This document shows, in pieces, positions 1-8,637 of a DNA stretch of 64,000 nt (the stretch's first letter is position 1; each line of letters begins with the position of its first letter). The DNA is from Methanolobus sp. WCC4. Its GTDB lineage: Archaea > Halobacteriota > Methanosarcinia > Methanosarcinales > Methanosarcinaceae. The stretch is taken from the NCBI RefSeq assembly GCF_038022665.1, contig NZ_CP150629.1, forward strand, positions 1,346,480 through 1,410,479, read 5' to 3'. Both the position numbers and the translations under genes were made by a program. The notes under the pieces were generated by a model. That model worked only from the letters and a program-made list of their open reading frames with translations. It made no database searches and was not told the DNA's origin.

Positions 1-396
1 TTCTCCTGTCATGTGTATCATCTCTACTGCGAACATTGCGATCGACATTATACAAAGGGATGACCAGCCAACGAAAATAGTGAAGTGCATGAACCATCTG
101 ACCGGGCTCCTTCTAAGGATCCTTCTCTGGAGCACTATGTCCATAACGAAGGTTTCCAGAACTGATTGGTTGTGAACATGGGCATGTTCGCTCATCTGGT
201 ACATAAGCATTTTAGGGAAGGCAAGGATGCTTTTTGAAGGTGCATCTCCATACCCAGTGGAGCCCATACCCCACTTCTTTAAGTTTATATACATTCCTAT
301 AATGAAAATACCAATTGACAGGTTAGCCATTATCATAACCTGCACAAATGTAAGTCTTAAGGCGTCAGACACACCTGCAAAATACTCCATAGCCAT
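1..396 (-). CDS. hdrE: Heterodisulfide reductase cytochrome b subunit HdrE (N-terminal part, cut by window edge)
   Basis: The first 132 codons of a membrane protein that runs off the left edge. It begins MAMEYFAGVSDALRLTF, has a first hydrophobic segment at about residues 17-36, a charged loop with KKWGMGSTGYG, and a second hydrophobic stretch after QRRILRRSPVRWFMHF. This matches my memory of the b-type cytochrome HdrE of Methanosarcina, which passes electrons from reduced methanophenazine to HdrD for reduction of CoM-S-S-CoB. The start at 396 is chosen because GGAG lies 8 bases upstream (405-408); an in-frame ATG at 390 is the alternative. hdrD would be expected beyond the left edge. Family assignment is good; the subunit name rests on sequence recall, without an alignment. 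Confidence 0.75.
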   Translation of the reverse strand, partial: MAMEYFAGVSDALRLTFVQVMIMANLSIGIFIIGMYINLKKWGMGSTGYGDAPSKSILAFPKMLMYQMSEHAHVHNQSVLETFVMDIVLQRRILRRSPVRWFMHFTIFVGWSSLCIMSIAMFAVEMIHMTGE

Positions 397-500
397 TTAC
401 TTTTCTCCTGATGTTAATATGAATATATAAATATTACAAGGGCTTAAATTATTTTACTTATAAGTAACCGGTTTGGTTTGCATGATTGTGGTCTCGATAT

Positions 501-652
501 TATTTAAACATTTTCATTAATAAAATCTATATCAGGAGGCTTATTGTTATGCCAAAATCCCACTGATACCATCATGAGGTCTGATTAAACTTATATTCCG
601 TCACATACTTTAGGAGACAAAAAACAAAATGAGCGATCGGTAGTATCATCAA
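501..652 (+). promoter_or_regulatory. trmJ promoter and leader with two mini-ORFs
   Basis: A TATA-like TATTTAAA (501-508) predicts a transcript start near 530. The leader then carries AGGAGG (534-539) in front of a five-codon ORF (ATG at 549, stop TGA at 564-566) and a second site, AGGAG (612-616), in front of ATG 629. That ATG is in frame with trmJ but meets TAG at 641-643 four codons later; the trmJ ATG at 653 has no ribosome-binding site of its own. The layout suggests translational coupling, a leader peptide, or amber read-through. Confidence 0.45.
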
Positions 653-1369
653 ATGGACATCAGAATAGTACTCGTTGAACCTCTTTATCAGGGGAATGTA
701 GGCTCTGTTACAAGAGCTATGAAGAATTTCGGTTTTCAGGACCTTGTACTTGTGAATCCCTGTAAGCTTGAGGGCGAGGCAAGGGCCATGTCCTCTCATG
801 CAAGGGACCTGCTGGAAAGTGCCAGGAAGGTCTCATCCCTTGAGGAAGCCATAGATGATTGCAGTATTATCATAGGTACTACCGGAATAGCAGGATCAAG
901 GTTCGATCTTCACCTGAGGGTTCCGGGTTATTCTCCTTCTGAGATGAAGGAACGCCTGCAGGGAATGGATGGCAGGGTTGCTATCCTCTTCGGAAGGGAG
1001 GATAATGGTTTCACAAAGGAAGAGCTCAAGAGATGTGATATGATCATGACGATACCAACATCAGAGGTATATCCGGTCATGAACCTGTCCCATGCGGTCG
1101 CTGTTGTCCTGTATGAACTGAGCGATATCCAGAGTGGTGATACTCCGCTGGCAGATCCGTTCGACATGAGGTTGTTGTACGAGCATCTGTCTGAACTTCT
1201 TGTTGATATCGATTATCCTGAGCACAAAAGGGAAAAGACCGATCTCATGCTCAGGAGGATATTCGGAAGGGCATGCCTTCTTCCCCGTGAGGTCCAGACG
1301 CTTCGCGGTATCATCCGTAAGGTGCAAAGGATCAATAAAAACGAAGATGAGCAGGCCGATGATAGTTAA
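653..1369 (+). CDS. trmJ: tRNA 2'-O-methyltransferase, TrmJ/SpoU family
   Basis: A 238-residue SPOUT-class methyltransferase that methylates the ribose 2'-OH of a tRNA anticodon-loop nucleotide (position 32 in characterised TrmJ). The three SpoU motifs are visible: VEPLYQGNVGSVTRAMKNFG near the N terminus, ILFGREDNGFTKEEL at about 110-125, and IPTSEVYPVMNLSHAVAVV at about 135-153, which forms the knotted SAM site. The C-terminal about 70 residues form the extension typical of TrmJ. ATG 653 gives the usual family start, but the only good ribosome-binding site precedes ATG 629, from which an in-frame TAG must be crossed. The gene ends 100 bp before mcm on the same strand. Confidence 0.88.
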   Translation: MDIRIVLVEPLYQGNVGSVTRAMKNFGFQDLVLVNPCKLEGEARAMSSHARDLLESARKVSSLEEAIDDCSIIIGTTGIAGSRFDLHLRVPGYSPSEMKERLQGMDGRVAILFGREDNGFTKEELKRCDMIMTIPTSEVYPVMNLSHAVAVVLYELSDIQSGDTPLADPFDMRLLYEHLSELLVDIDYPEHKREKTDLMLRRIFGRACLLPREVQTLRGIIRKVQRINKNEDEQADDS

Positions 1370-1435
1370 TAGGTGCGTTTCGAAATGTTCATATCATTTG
1401 AAATCCATGTTGCATTCCCTTAACGTTACTTAATA

Positions 1436-1459
1436 ATTCTAAACTAAATTCTAAACTAA
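1436..1459 (+). repeat. Tandem 12-bp repeat in front of mcm
   Basis: Two perfect head-to-tail copies of ATTCTAAACTAA at 1436-1447 and 1448-1459, ending 13 bases before the mcm ATG. The region shows no Shine-Dalgarno sequence. The repeats could be a protein-binding site near the transcript start of the replicative helicase gene, or neutral AT-rich sequence. Confidence 0.5.
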
Positions 1460-1472
1460 TTATTGTGTGAAT

Positions 1473-3563
1473 ATGACTGAAGGTAAGTGGGACGAAAAGT
1501 TCGTAGTGTTCCTTAAAAAATATTACTGGGATAGTATCCTGCAGCTTGCTAATAATTATCCTGACCAGCGCAGTCTGGAAGTCGATTTCTATGACCTTGA
1601 GGTATTCGACAGGGAGATCGCCAATGAATTGCTTTTCAATCCTGATGAGGTACTGCCCAGTGCGGACAATGCACTCCAGCAGATCGACCTTCCTGTTGAG
1701 AAGACCCTTATCGATGCAAAGGTACGTTTCATAAAGATCCCTAACAAGATTCCTAACAGGGACCTTCGAAGTAAGCATCTTCTTCAGTTCATTGGCATCG
1801 AAGGTATGATCCGTAAGGCAACAGAGGTCCGTCCCAAGGTCATCAATGCCGCATTCCAGTGTATGCGTTGTGAGCATGTGACGATGATCCCTCAGAACGA
1901 GATCAAGTTCGTTGAGCCGGTGGAATGTGAGAATGAGACCTGTGGCAGGAAAGGTCCTTTCAAGATAGTTGTCAACCAGTCTGTTTTCGTTGATGCTCAG
2001 AAGCTCCAGATACAGGAATCCCCGGAGAACCTCAAAGGCGGTTCACAACCACAGAGTCTTGATGTGGATATCGAGGATGATCTTGCAGGTCTCGTAAAAC
2101 CTGGTGACCGTGTGATCATCAATGGGGTTCTGCGCTCGCATCAGAGGACCACAAGAGAAGGAAAATCCCCGTTCTATGATCTTGTCCTTCATGCAAATTC
2201 TATCGAGTATACGGACCTTGAGTTCGATGAACTTGAGATCACTCCCGAGGAGGAGGAGCAGATCCTTGCCCTGAGCCGTGACCCTGAGGTGTACAATAAG
2301 GTCATTGGTTCCATAGCTCCTTCTATTTATGGTTATGATGAGGTGAAAGAGGCACTTTCACTTCAATTGTTCTCAGGTGTTGCCAAGCACCTGCCTGACG
2401 GTTCCAGGGTACGTGGTGACATTCATATGCTCTTTATGGGAGATCCGGGTGTTGCAAAGAGTCAGTTGCTCAGGTATATGGTAAAACTCTCACCACGTGG
2501 TGTATTCGCATCGGGTAAGAGTGCATCATCAAGTGGTCTTACCGCTGCTGCGGTCCGTGATGATCTTGGTGATGGTCGCTGGACACTGGAAGCCGGTGCA
2601 CTTGTAATGGCGGATATGGGTATCGCTGCAGTTGACGAGATGGATAAGATGAGCACTGAGGATAAGAGTGCACTCCACGAAGCCATGGAACAGCAGACCA
2701 TCAGTGTTGCAAAGGCAGGTATCCTTGCTACCCTGAAATCACGATGTGCCCTTCTTGGTGCAGCTAACCCGAAGTATGGACGTTTTGACAGGTATGAGGG
2801 TATAGCACAACAGATCAATATGCCTCCTGCATTGATATCCAGATTCGATATGATCTTTGTTCTCCTGGATACTCCTAATGAGGATATGGACTCTAAGATC
2901 GCGAAGCACATTCTGAAGTCCCATTATGCAGGTGAACTTTCCGAACAGCGTAAGAACCTTCCTTCAAGTACGATCACCCAGGAACAGGTGGACGGTCATA
3001 TGGAAGTCATAAAACCTGTTATTGATCCAGATTTCCTCCGGAAATATGTTGCTTATTCAAGAAGGAACATATTCCCTGTGATGGAAGATGATGCACGTGA
3101 TCATCTGGTCAAGTTCTATATGGACCTGCGAAAGATGGGTGAGGGTAAGGATGCTCCTGTGCCGGTAACTGCACGTCAGCTCGAAGCCCTTGTAAGACTT
3201 GCAGAAGCAAGTGCACGTCTGAGACTCAGCAACGTTGCAAACATGGATGATGCAAAAAGGACAACACGTATCGTCTATTCCTGCCTCAAGCAGGTCGGTG
3301 TGGATCCCAATACCGGTGCCTTCGATGTGGATGTCATAGCTTCCGGTACGAGTAAGAGCCAGAGGGACAGGATAAAGACAATAAAAGAGATCATCAAGAT
3401 GGTCGGCGAGAAACATCCCGGAGGAAAGGCTCCGCTGGAAGAGGTCTATGAGGAAGCCATAAAGCAGGATATAGACCGTCAGCATGCAGAGGACCTGATA
3501 TCAAGGATGAGAAGGTCCGGTGATCTTATTAAGCCTGATAAAGAACATGTAAAGGTAGTTTAA
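1473..3563 (+). CDS. mcm: Replicative DNA helicase MCM
   Basis: About 696 residues, the normal length of archaeal MCM, the hexameric 3'-5' helicase that unwinds DNA at replication forks. The N-terminal half holds the OB fold with a zinc site (CMRCEH and CENETCG at about 130-160). The AAA+ part follows: Walker A GDPGVAKSQLL, sensor-type helix-2 insert, Walker B AVDEMDKM, and arginine finger SRFDMIF. The last about 80 residues form the winged helix. The reading frame can also start at GTG 1467; ATG 1473 is preferred for its MTEGKWDEKF start. Neither has a clear ribosome-binding site, so the message may be nearly leaderless. It is followed after 12 bp by a DUF424 gene and two coiled-coil genes, probably as one operon. 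Confidence 0.97.
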   Translation: MTEGKWDEKFVVFLKKYYWDSILQLANNYPDQRSLEVDFYDLEVFDREIANELLFNPDEVLPSADNALQQIDLPVEKTLIDAKVRFIKIPNKIPNRDLRSKHLLQFIGIEGMIRKATEVRPKVINAAFQCMRCEHVTMIPQNEIKFVEPVECENETCGRKGPFKIVVNQSVFVDAQKLQIQESPENLKGGSQPQSLDVDIEDDLAGLVKPGDRVIINGVLRSHQRTTREGKSPFYDLVLHANSIEYTDLEFDELEITPEEEEQILALSRDPEVYNKVIGSIAPSIYGYDEVKEALSLQLFSGVAKHLPDGSRVRGDIHMLFMGDPGVAKSQLLRYMVKLSPRGVFASGKSASSSGLTAAAVRDDLGDGRWTLEAGALVMADMGIAAVDEMDKMSTEDKSALHEAMEQQTISVAKAGILATLKSRCALLGAANPKYGRFDRYEGIAQQINMPPALISRFDMIFVLLDTPNEDMDSKIAKHILKSHYAGELSEQRKNLPSSTITQEQVDGHMEVIKPVIDPDFLRKYVAYSRRNIFPVMEDDARDHLVKFYMDLRKMGEGKDAPVPVTARQLEALVRLAEASARLRLSNVANMDDAKRTTRIVYSCLKQVGVDPNTGAFDVDVIASGTSKSQRDRIKTIKEIIKMVGEKHPGGKAPLEEVYEEAIKQDIDRQHAEDLISRMRRSGDLIKPDKEHVKVV

Positions 3564-3575
3564 AGGAGTGTTCAC

Positions 3576-3866
3576 ATGTATCTGAAGATCCATAAGTCCG
3601 GCGACAATGTCATCATTGCCCTGTGTGACAGGGAGCTGATAGGCCGGACCCTCAAAGAAGGTAATATCACGGTTACAATATCAGAGGATTTCTATAAAGG
3701 GGAGATCGTCTCTGAGGAAGATGCCATTGATATCATATCAAAGGCATCGAATGTCAACATATTTGGCGAAAAGGCAGTCTCGTGCGCCATAAAGTGCGGA
3801 GCTGTCAATAAGGATAATGTTAAATTGATCAATGAAGTAGCACATGCCCAGGTGTTCAGGATATAA
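3576..3866 (+). CDS. DUF424 family protein
   Basis: A 96-residue archaeal protein of the DUF424 family (MYLKIHKSGDNVIIALCDRELIGRTL at the start, NIFGEKAVSCAIKCG in the second half). No function is established; the fold is small alpha/beta and the family is widely conserved in euryarchaea. GGAG lies ahead of the ATG, 12 bp after the mcm stop, and its TAA overlaps an ATG at 3866. The position between mcm and coiled-coil genes suggests co-expression with the replication gene. Its role is unknown. Confidence 0.85.
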   Translation: MYLKIHKSGDNVIIALCDRELIGRTLKEGNITVTISEDFYKGEIVSEEDAIDIISKASNVNIFGEKAVSCAIKCGAVNKDNVKLINEVAHAQVFRI

Positions 3867-3883
3867 TGCTACGAGGTTTAGTC

Positions 3884-4561
3884 ATGAATGAGGAAACAGC
3901 GGTTACAGGAGCAGAGACAACAGCTCCGGATACCTTTGGAAGGAAAGAGCTTATTGAAGGTGTCGTGAAGAAGCATAAAAAACTTCTGGACGAATACAAC
4001 AGTGAGTTCGGTGAACTTGGAAACAAGATGAAGGAACTTCAGGATAGCATGGATTCTTCTAAGAGGAATAGAGAGGATATCCTGGAAAAGGAAGAGATAC
4101 TGACTGAGAAAAGACAGTTGTTCTATCATCAGGCAGAGAAACTGCTTGATGATCTCGAAGGCAAGTTTTCCAGTAACCTGGAACTGTCCAGGCAGATATC
4201 CCTTGTAAAGGAGAGGATCCTGAAGGTAAAGGGTTCACTTACCGTTGATGAGGAAAAGCAGCAGGTCATATCTATCCAGCAGGCCCTGGATTCCCTTGCT
4301 TCAAAGGAAGCAGGCACAGTTAGCGACCTTGATGCTGTGAAGGAAAGGGTTAATGAGGCTTTAGCCTCAAAAATAGAATTGAGTTCAATTGATAGTTCAG
4401 AGGAGAACTACAATAATACCCTTGCATCACTCGATAAGGAAATGGGAGAGATAGCTCCAAGGCACAAATGGCTGGAGAACAGGATACAGAGCCACCAGGA
4501 TGCATTGAAGTACTGGGAAGGCCAGCCACTGGTCGAGGATGCGGAAGAGGTTAAAGCATGA
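3884..4561 (+). CDS. Coiled-coil protein (first of a pair)
   Basis: About 225 residues, mostly charged heptad-like helix rich in K, E, L and Q from about residue 20 to 215, with no membrane segment, signal or catalytic motif. An ATG at 3866 overlaps the previous stop, but GAGGT sits 7 bases before ATG 3884, which is therefore chosen. The stop overlaps the next gene's start by four bases (ATGA), so the two are very likely translated together and may interact. I do not recognise a function; it resembles neither SMC nor Rad50 since no ATPase motif is present. Confidence 0.8.
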   Translation: MNEETAVTGAETTAPDTFGRKELIEGVVKKHKKLLDEYNSEFGELGNKMKELQDSMDSSKRNREDILEKEEILTEKRQLFYHQAEKLLDDLEGKFSSNLELSRQISLVKERILKVKGSLTVDEEKQQVISIQQALDSLASKEAGTVSDLDAVKERVNEALASKIELSSIDSSEENYNNTLASLDKEMGEIAPRHKWLENRIQSHQDALKYWEGQPLVEDAEEVKA

Positions 4562-5481
4562 CCGATATTGACGTTTCTTCCATGACCGAGAAGGACCTTA
4601 AGAACAAGGTGAATGACCTGAGGACCGAGATAGGTCACCATGAGCGTGAGCTTAAGGGTCTGTTCCGTGAACTGAAGCTCCACCGTAGCAATTCCGATGA
4701 GCTTAAGGAGAAAAGGAATTCCTTCAATGCCCAGGTAAAGGAAATTGTTGCCAGGGCAAGGGATGCAAAGTCCAAAAGGGATTCTATCAATTCAAAGATC
4801 GCTTCTTTGAAGTCCACAAGGAATGCTGTCAATGAGAAGACCCGTAAGTTCTCAGATGATATCAGCGACCTCAAGTCAAAGAGGGATGATCTGAACAAGA
4901 TGTCAAAGGGCAGCGTTGAGACACTCTCCAAAGCTTATGCTGCAGACCTTGATATGTTCTTGAATGCTGATATTCCCCTGAAACATGAGATCGACCTTTT
5001 CGGCAGGTTGCTGGAACTGAAAACCCGTCTTGGTGCTGCTTTCGATGCAAATTCTATCCATAAGCAGTTGATGGAGACCTATGAGGCCTCAAAAGAGGTT
5101 TTTGATTCAAGGGAAGATGTTGGTGACGATATTCGCAAACTCGCAGAGGAGTCCCAGAAACATCATCTTGAAATGATCGATCTCTATAATCAGGCGGATG
5201 AACTGAGAAAAGCAGCAGATGCCGCACACGCCCAGATATCCGAGAAGTACGCTGTAACCGCACCTATCAGGGAAAAGATAGATCCTCTCAAGAAGAAGAT
5301 CGCTCTGCTCAGGGATGAGCTTGGTGTATATCTTGAGAAGCTTAACGATATCCAGGTTAAGAAGGATGACAAGAAGCAGGAAGAGCATCTTGTCGTTGCC
5401 AAGGAGAAACTGGAGAAGAGCGGCCGTCTGAGTCTTGAGGACCTTAAGGTCCTGATGGAGAAAGGGGATCTGAAGTTCTGA
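4558..5481 (+). CDS. Archaeal coiled-coil protein (COG1340-like)
   Basis: 307 residues, almost all alpha-helical coiled coil, with repeated K/R/D/S heptads (residues 10-120) and a second helical region (150-300) ending in SGRLSLEDLKVLMEKGDLKF. This conserved tail and the overall pattern match the uncharacterised archaeal coiled-coil group COG1340; family members are sometimes mislabelled phosphoserine phosphatase, but no HAD motif is present. The start overlaps the preceding coiled-coil gene by 4 bp. Likely a cytosolic structural or ribosome/nucleoid-associated partner of that protein; the function is unknown. Confidence 0.82.
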   Translation: MTDIDVSSMTEKDLKNKVNDLRTEIGHHERELKGLFRELKLHRSNSDELKEKRNSFNAQVKEIVARARDAKSKRDSINSKIASLKSTRNAVNEKTRKFSDDISDLKSKRDDLNKMSKGSVETLSKAYAADLDMFLNADIPLKHEIDLFGRLLELKTRLGAAFDANSIHKQLMETYEASKEVFDSREDVGDDIRKLAEESQKHHLEMIDLYNQADELRKAADAAHAQISEKYAVTAPIREKIDPLKKKIALLRDELGVYLEKLNDIQVKKDDKKQEEHLVVAKEKLEKSGRLSLEDLKVLMEKGDLKF

Positions 5482-5505
5482 TCTCTCTTTATCCCTTCTT
5501 TTTTC

Positions 5506-6093
5506 TTATTTTGCAAAGACACGTCTGTACAGTAATAATATAGACATGCCGGCAAATGTATGCAGTATTGTAAAACCGCTGCTCTGTCTGATGGTATCGT
5601 TTTCTGTTGATGTGCTGCTGTTTTCCTGAATGTTGCTCTCTTCCTCTTCCTCGATGACAGGCTCAGGAAGGTCCCTGTCCTGATACTGGTAGGCTGGTTT
5701 GAATGTGACAAGCTCTCCTTCAGGACTAATGTATATGGTATCAAGGGTGATGTTAATGATCTCATCTTCCCCTTTAGAATATACGAAAGTGTCTCCTTCT
5801 GAGAGGAATCCTTCCTTTAGTAACTCATCATTTAACAAGAGCTCCAACCATGCCTGTTTATTCTCAAGGTTCACACTTTTGATGCTCAGGATATATCCCT
5901 GGTAAAGGTCCCATGAATCCCCTGTTGTAAGAAATATCCCCGTTCCGTTGATAAGTACTGTCTTTTCCTCTCTTACGACAAGGTGCTCATTGTAAGTTCC
6001 AATTATCGAAGGTTCGGCAAGTGCAGGAGTTATAATTGAAAATAGAATTAGGGATGCAATTATGATCTTGCATATACCCTCTGGTTCTGGCAT
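5506..6093 (-). CDS. Small S-layer-like (DUF1608-type) surface protein with C-terminal anchor
   Basis: 195 residues with an N-terminal signal peptide (hydrophobic IIIASLILFSIITPALA, cleavage after ALA). A single beta-rich unit follows (about 35-140: NGTGIFLTTGDSWDLYQGY, LENKQAWLELL, EGDTFVYSK), like half of the duplicated domain in Methanosarcina S-layer proteins. Next come an acidic, serine/threonine-rich linker (about 145-168) and a final hydrophobic helix with a basic end (SGFTILHTFAGMSILLLYRR). The end resembles PGF-CTERM tails processed by archaeosortase, though the tripeptide is SGF instead of PGF. It is a minimal, one-domain version of the usual two-domain protein. It is convergent with the coiled-coil operon and downstream of birA. 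Confidence 0.75.
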   Translation of the reverse strand: MPEPEGICKIIIASLILFSIITPALAEPSIIGTYNEHLVVREEKTVLINGTGIFLTTGDSWDLYQGYILSIKSVNLENKQAWLELLLNDELLKEGFLSEGDTFVYSKGEDEIINITLDTIYISPEGELVTFKPAYQYQDRDLPEPVIEEEEESNIQENSSTSTENDTIRQSSGFTILHTFAGMSILLLYRRVFAK

Positions 6094-6112
6094 TCGTTGA
6101 TCACTTCACCAC

Positions 6113-7090
6113 TCAGTTGCTGTAACGACAGTTGCCTGCAAATATCTCCTGTCGTTTGTTATTCCTGTCAAGGATCACCAGTGCTCCCTTTTCAGTGATA
6201 CCTACAGCTTTGCCCTCGATGATCCGGTTAGGTGTTGTGATCTTCACCTCTTTTCCGATAGTGTCTGAGAGGCTGATCCATTCTTCCACAATATCGGTGA
6301 ATTGTTTGGTTTTGAACTTTATGTATTGCTGTTCCAGTTCGTAGAGCAATGATGCAACAAAAGCTGTCCTGTCAATGTTCTTTCCCATCTCCCGGGATAT
6401 GCTGGTGGAATCCTTTCTGATCTCATCGCTGAGGTCGGAGAGACTGACATTTGCATTGATGCCAATACCAGGTATGACATAGTCCACTTTATCTACTTCT
6501 GCACTTACTTCTGTGAGTATCCCGCATATCTTCTTTCCTTTGACGAGTACGTCATTGGGCCATTTGATATGTGCATCGACACCAATATCGCGCAAGACAT
6601 TTGTTACGGCAATGCCGGCAATAAGTGTTATCTTCGAAACATTTTCAAGTGCTATGGATGGTTTTAGAATAACTGACAGCCACACTCCTCCGGGAGATGA
6701 TTGCCATTCTTTTCCCATGCGTCCACGACCTTTACTTTGTTTCTCAGCGATCACAACAGTGCCTTCTGCAGATTTTAGGGCGATATCTCTGGCAGCGTTG
6801 TTGGTAGAATCCAGTATGGAATAGTAGCTGATCACCTTTCCGATGAGATCGGTGCTTAGGATCGTTTTCAACTCTTCGGGATCGATCCTGTCTGGGGCAG
6901 CATCAAGTATGTATCCTGTTTTAGGAGAGGAACGGATATCATATCCTTCTTTTCTAAGGGTTCGGATGTATTTCCAGACCATCGCCCTTGTTATTCCCAG
7001 CTTCTCTCCTATTTCCTGCCCGGATACAGGTTTTCCTTCAGACTCCCTGAGTAACCTTATGATCTCTTTCTTGTTGTCATTCACAGGCAT
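6113..7090 (-). CDS. birA: Biotin protein ligase / biotin operon repressor BirA
   Basis: About 325 residues: an N-terminal winged helix (1-65, GEKLGITRAMVWKYIRTLRK), then the class II ligase core with GRGRMGKEWQSSPGGVWLSV (biotinyl-AMP binding) and KWPNDVLVKGKKICGIL, then the C-terminal SH3-like cap. It attaches biotin to the lysine of the PycB carrier and, since it keeps the DNA-binding domain, may repress biotin-related genes. The start is ATG 7090 preceded by GGGGTGAA; an upstream TTG would add four residues. It is the last gene of a pycB-pycA-birA run, 55 bp after pycA, which links the ligase with its only visible substrate. Confidence 0.95.
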   Translation of the reverse strand: MPVNDNKKEIIRLLRESEGKPVSGQEIGEKLGITRAMVWKYIRTLRKEGYDIRSSPKTGYILDAAPDRIDPEELKTILSTDLIGKVISYYSILDSTNNAARDIALKSAEGTVVIAEKQSKGRGRMGKEWQSSPGGVWLSVILKPSIALENVSKITLIAGIAVTNVLRDIGVDAHIKWPNDVLVKGKKICGILTEVSAEVDKVDYVIPGIGINANVSLSDLSDEIRKDSTSISREMGKNIDRTAFVASLLYELEQQYIKFKTKQFTDIVEEWISLSDTIGKEVKITTPNRIIEGKAVGITEKGALVILDRNNKRQEIFAGNCRYSN

Positions 7091-7145
7091 TTCACCCCAC
7101 AAAGGTCTCGTACATACCTATGTAATATATTGTTGCCAAAGGTTA

Positions 7146-8627
7146 TTACTCTGTCTCTTTTTTGGCTGCATTCACGAAGGATGTGACCGCAGCAGTGGCA
7201 GCAGCTATCTTGCGATCCTTGTTATCAAGTACGCTTGCCAGTGTAGCTCCCTTTTCTGAATCCTCCTCTACGACCTTCTTAACCTCTTCAATGATGTTGT
7301 AGTCATCGATGAAGTGTGTTGTGAGCTTTCCTTCCCTGAATGCAGGGTGTCTGAGGACTGCCTTATGGAATGGGATATTGGTTGTGACACCTGTGACAAC
7401 ATACTCGTAAAGTGCACGCTGCATCCTGTCGATAGCCTCGTCCCTGTCACTTCCCCATGCACAGAGCTTTGAGATCATGGAGTCGTAATATGGTGATATC
7501 GTGTATCCCATGTGAACTCCACTGTCAACCCTGATCCCAGGTCCTCCGGCAGAGCGGTACCTTCTGATCTTGCCAGGTGATGGTGCAAAGTCATTGAGTG
7601 GGTCCTCAGCATTGATACGGCATTCAATTGCCCATCCTCTGATACTGATATCTTCCTGCTTGAATGGCAACCTTTCTCCACATGCGATGTGAAGCTGCTG
7701 TTTTGCCAGGTCGATACCTGTGATCATCTCACTGATGGTGTGCTCTACCTGAAGCCTGGTGTTCACTTCAAGGAAATAGAAATCTCCTTTTGAGTAAAGG
7801 AACTCGACGGTTCCAGCATTCTCATATCCTATTGCCTTTGCAGCCTTGACAGCGGTCTCGCCCATCTTCTTACGAAGTTCAGGTGTCATGACCGGGGATG
7901 GTGCCTCTTCTATGAGCTTCTGGTGTCTGCGCTGTATGGAACATTCCCTTTCCATGACATAGACCGCATCACCGTACTTATCAGCAAGTATCTGGAACTC
8001 GATGTGTCTTGGTTCTTCAACGTATCTCTCTATGAATACGGTAGGATCACCAAAAGCAGATTCTGCCACAGACTGGATCGAACTCAGTGAGGTCTTGAAA
8101 TCAGCTCTGGAATGAACGATCTTCATTCCTATTCCGCCGCCGCCGGCAGAAGCTTTGATTATGACTGGATAGCCGATCTCATCGGCAATGTCTGCTGCTT
8201 CATCAGGGTCGGATATTGCTTCATTTATTCCCGGAACGACCGGAACGCCTGCCTCTATCATTGTGTTCCTTGCAGCGATCTTGCTTCCCATCTGGTCGAT
8301 GGCATTGCTTGAAGGACCTATGAATGTGATGCCTTCTTCTTCACATCTGCGGGCAAATTTGCTGTTCTCTGACAGGAATCCGTATCCTGGATGGATACCT
8401 TCTGCACCTGATTCAAGTGCTACTTCTATTATCCTGTCGATATTCAGGTAACTCTGGCTTGAAGGGGCAGGACCGATGTGGTATGCTTCATCTGCATATT
8501 TTGCAAAAAGGGCATTCTTATCTGCCTCTGAGTACACTGCCACAGTCTGGACGCCAAGTTCACGGCATGCACGCATTGCGCGTATGGCTATCTCACCCCT
8601 GTTGGCTACAAGTACTTTCTTGAACAT
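7146..8627 (-). CDS. pycA: Pyruvate carboxylase subunit A (biotin carboxylase)
   Basis: 493 residues, the normal length of archaeal PycA. It carboxylates biotin with ATP and bicarbonate for oxaloacetate synthesis. The N-terminal biotin-carboxylase fold begins [20 protein letters not shown]; the ATP-grasp glycine loop is [14 protein letters not shown]; metal/ATP residues lie in [15 protein letters not shown]; and the C-terminal biotin-carboxylase domain runs to about 450. The start overlaps a GGTGATC ribosome-binding site located just behind the pycB stop 10 bp upstream, so both are co-translated. In methanogens oxaloacetate feeds the incomplete reductive TCA branch. Confidence 0.96.
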   Translation of the reverse strand: MFKKVLVANRGEIAIRAMRACRELGVQTVAVYSEADKNALFAKYADEAYHIGPAPSSQSYLNIDRIIEVALESGAEGIHPGYGFLSENSKFARRCEEEGITFIGPSSNAIDQMGSKIAARNTMIEAGVPVVPGINEAISDPDEAADIADEIGYPVIIKASAGGGGIGMKIVHSRADFKTSLSSIQSVAESAFGDPTVFIERYVEEPRHIEFQILADKYGDAVYVMERECSIQRRHQKLIEEAPSPVMTPELRKKMGETAVKAAKAIGYENAGTVEFLYSKGDFYFLEVNTRLQVEHTISEMITGIDLAKQQLHIACGERLPFKQEDISIRGWAIECRINAEDPLNDFAPSPGKIRRYRSAGGPGIRVDSGVHMGYTISPYYDSMISKLCAWGSDRDEAIDRMQRALYEYVVTGVTTNIPFHKAVLRHPAFREGKLTTHFIDDYNIIEEVKKVVEEDSEKGATLASVLDNKDRKIAAATAAVTSFVNAAKKETE

Positions 8628-8637
8628 GCAGGATCAC

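Noticed and set aside
227-430. Plus-strand frame of 67 codons at the left end
   Set aside because: It lies opposite the clear HdrE N terminus, has no ribosome-binding site and no family resemblance.
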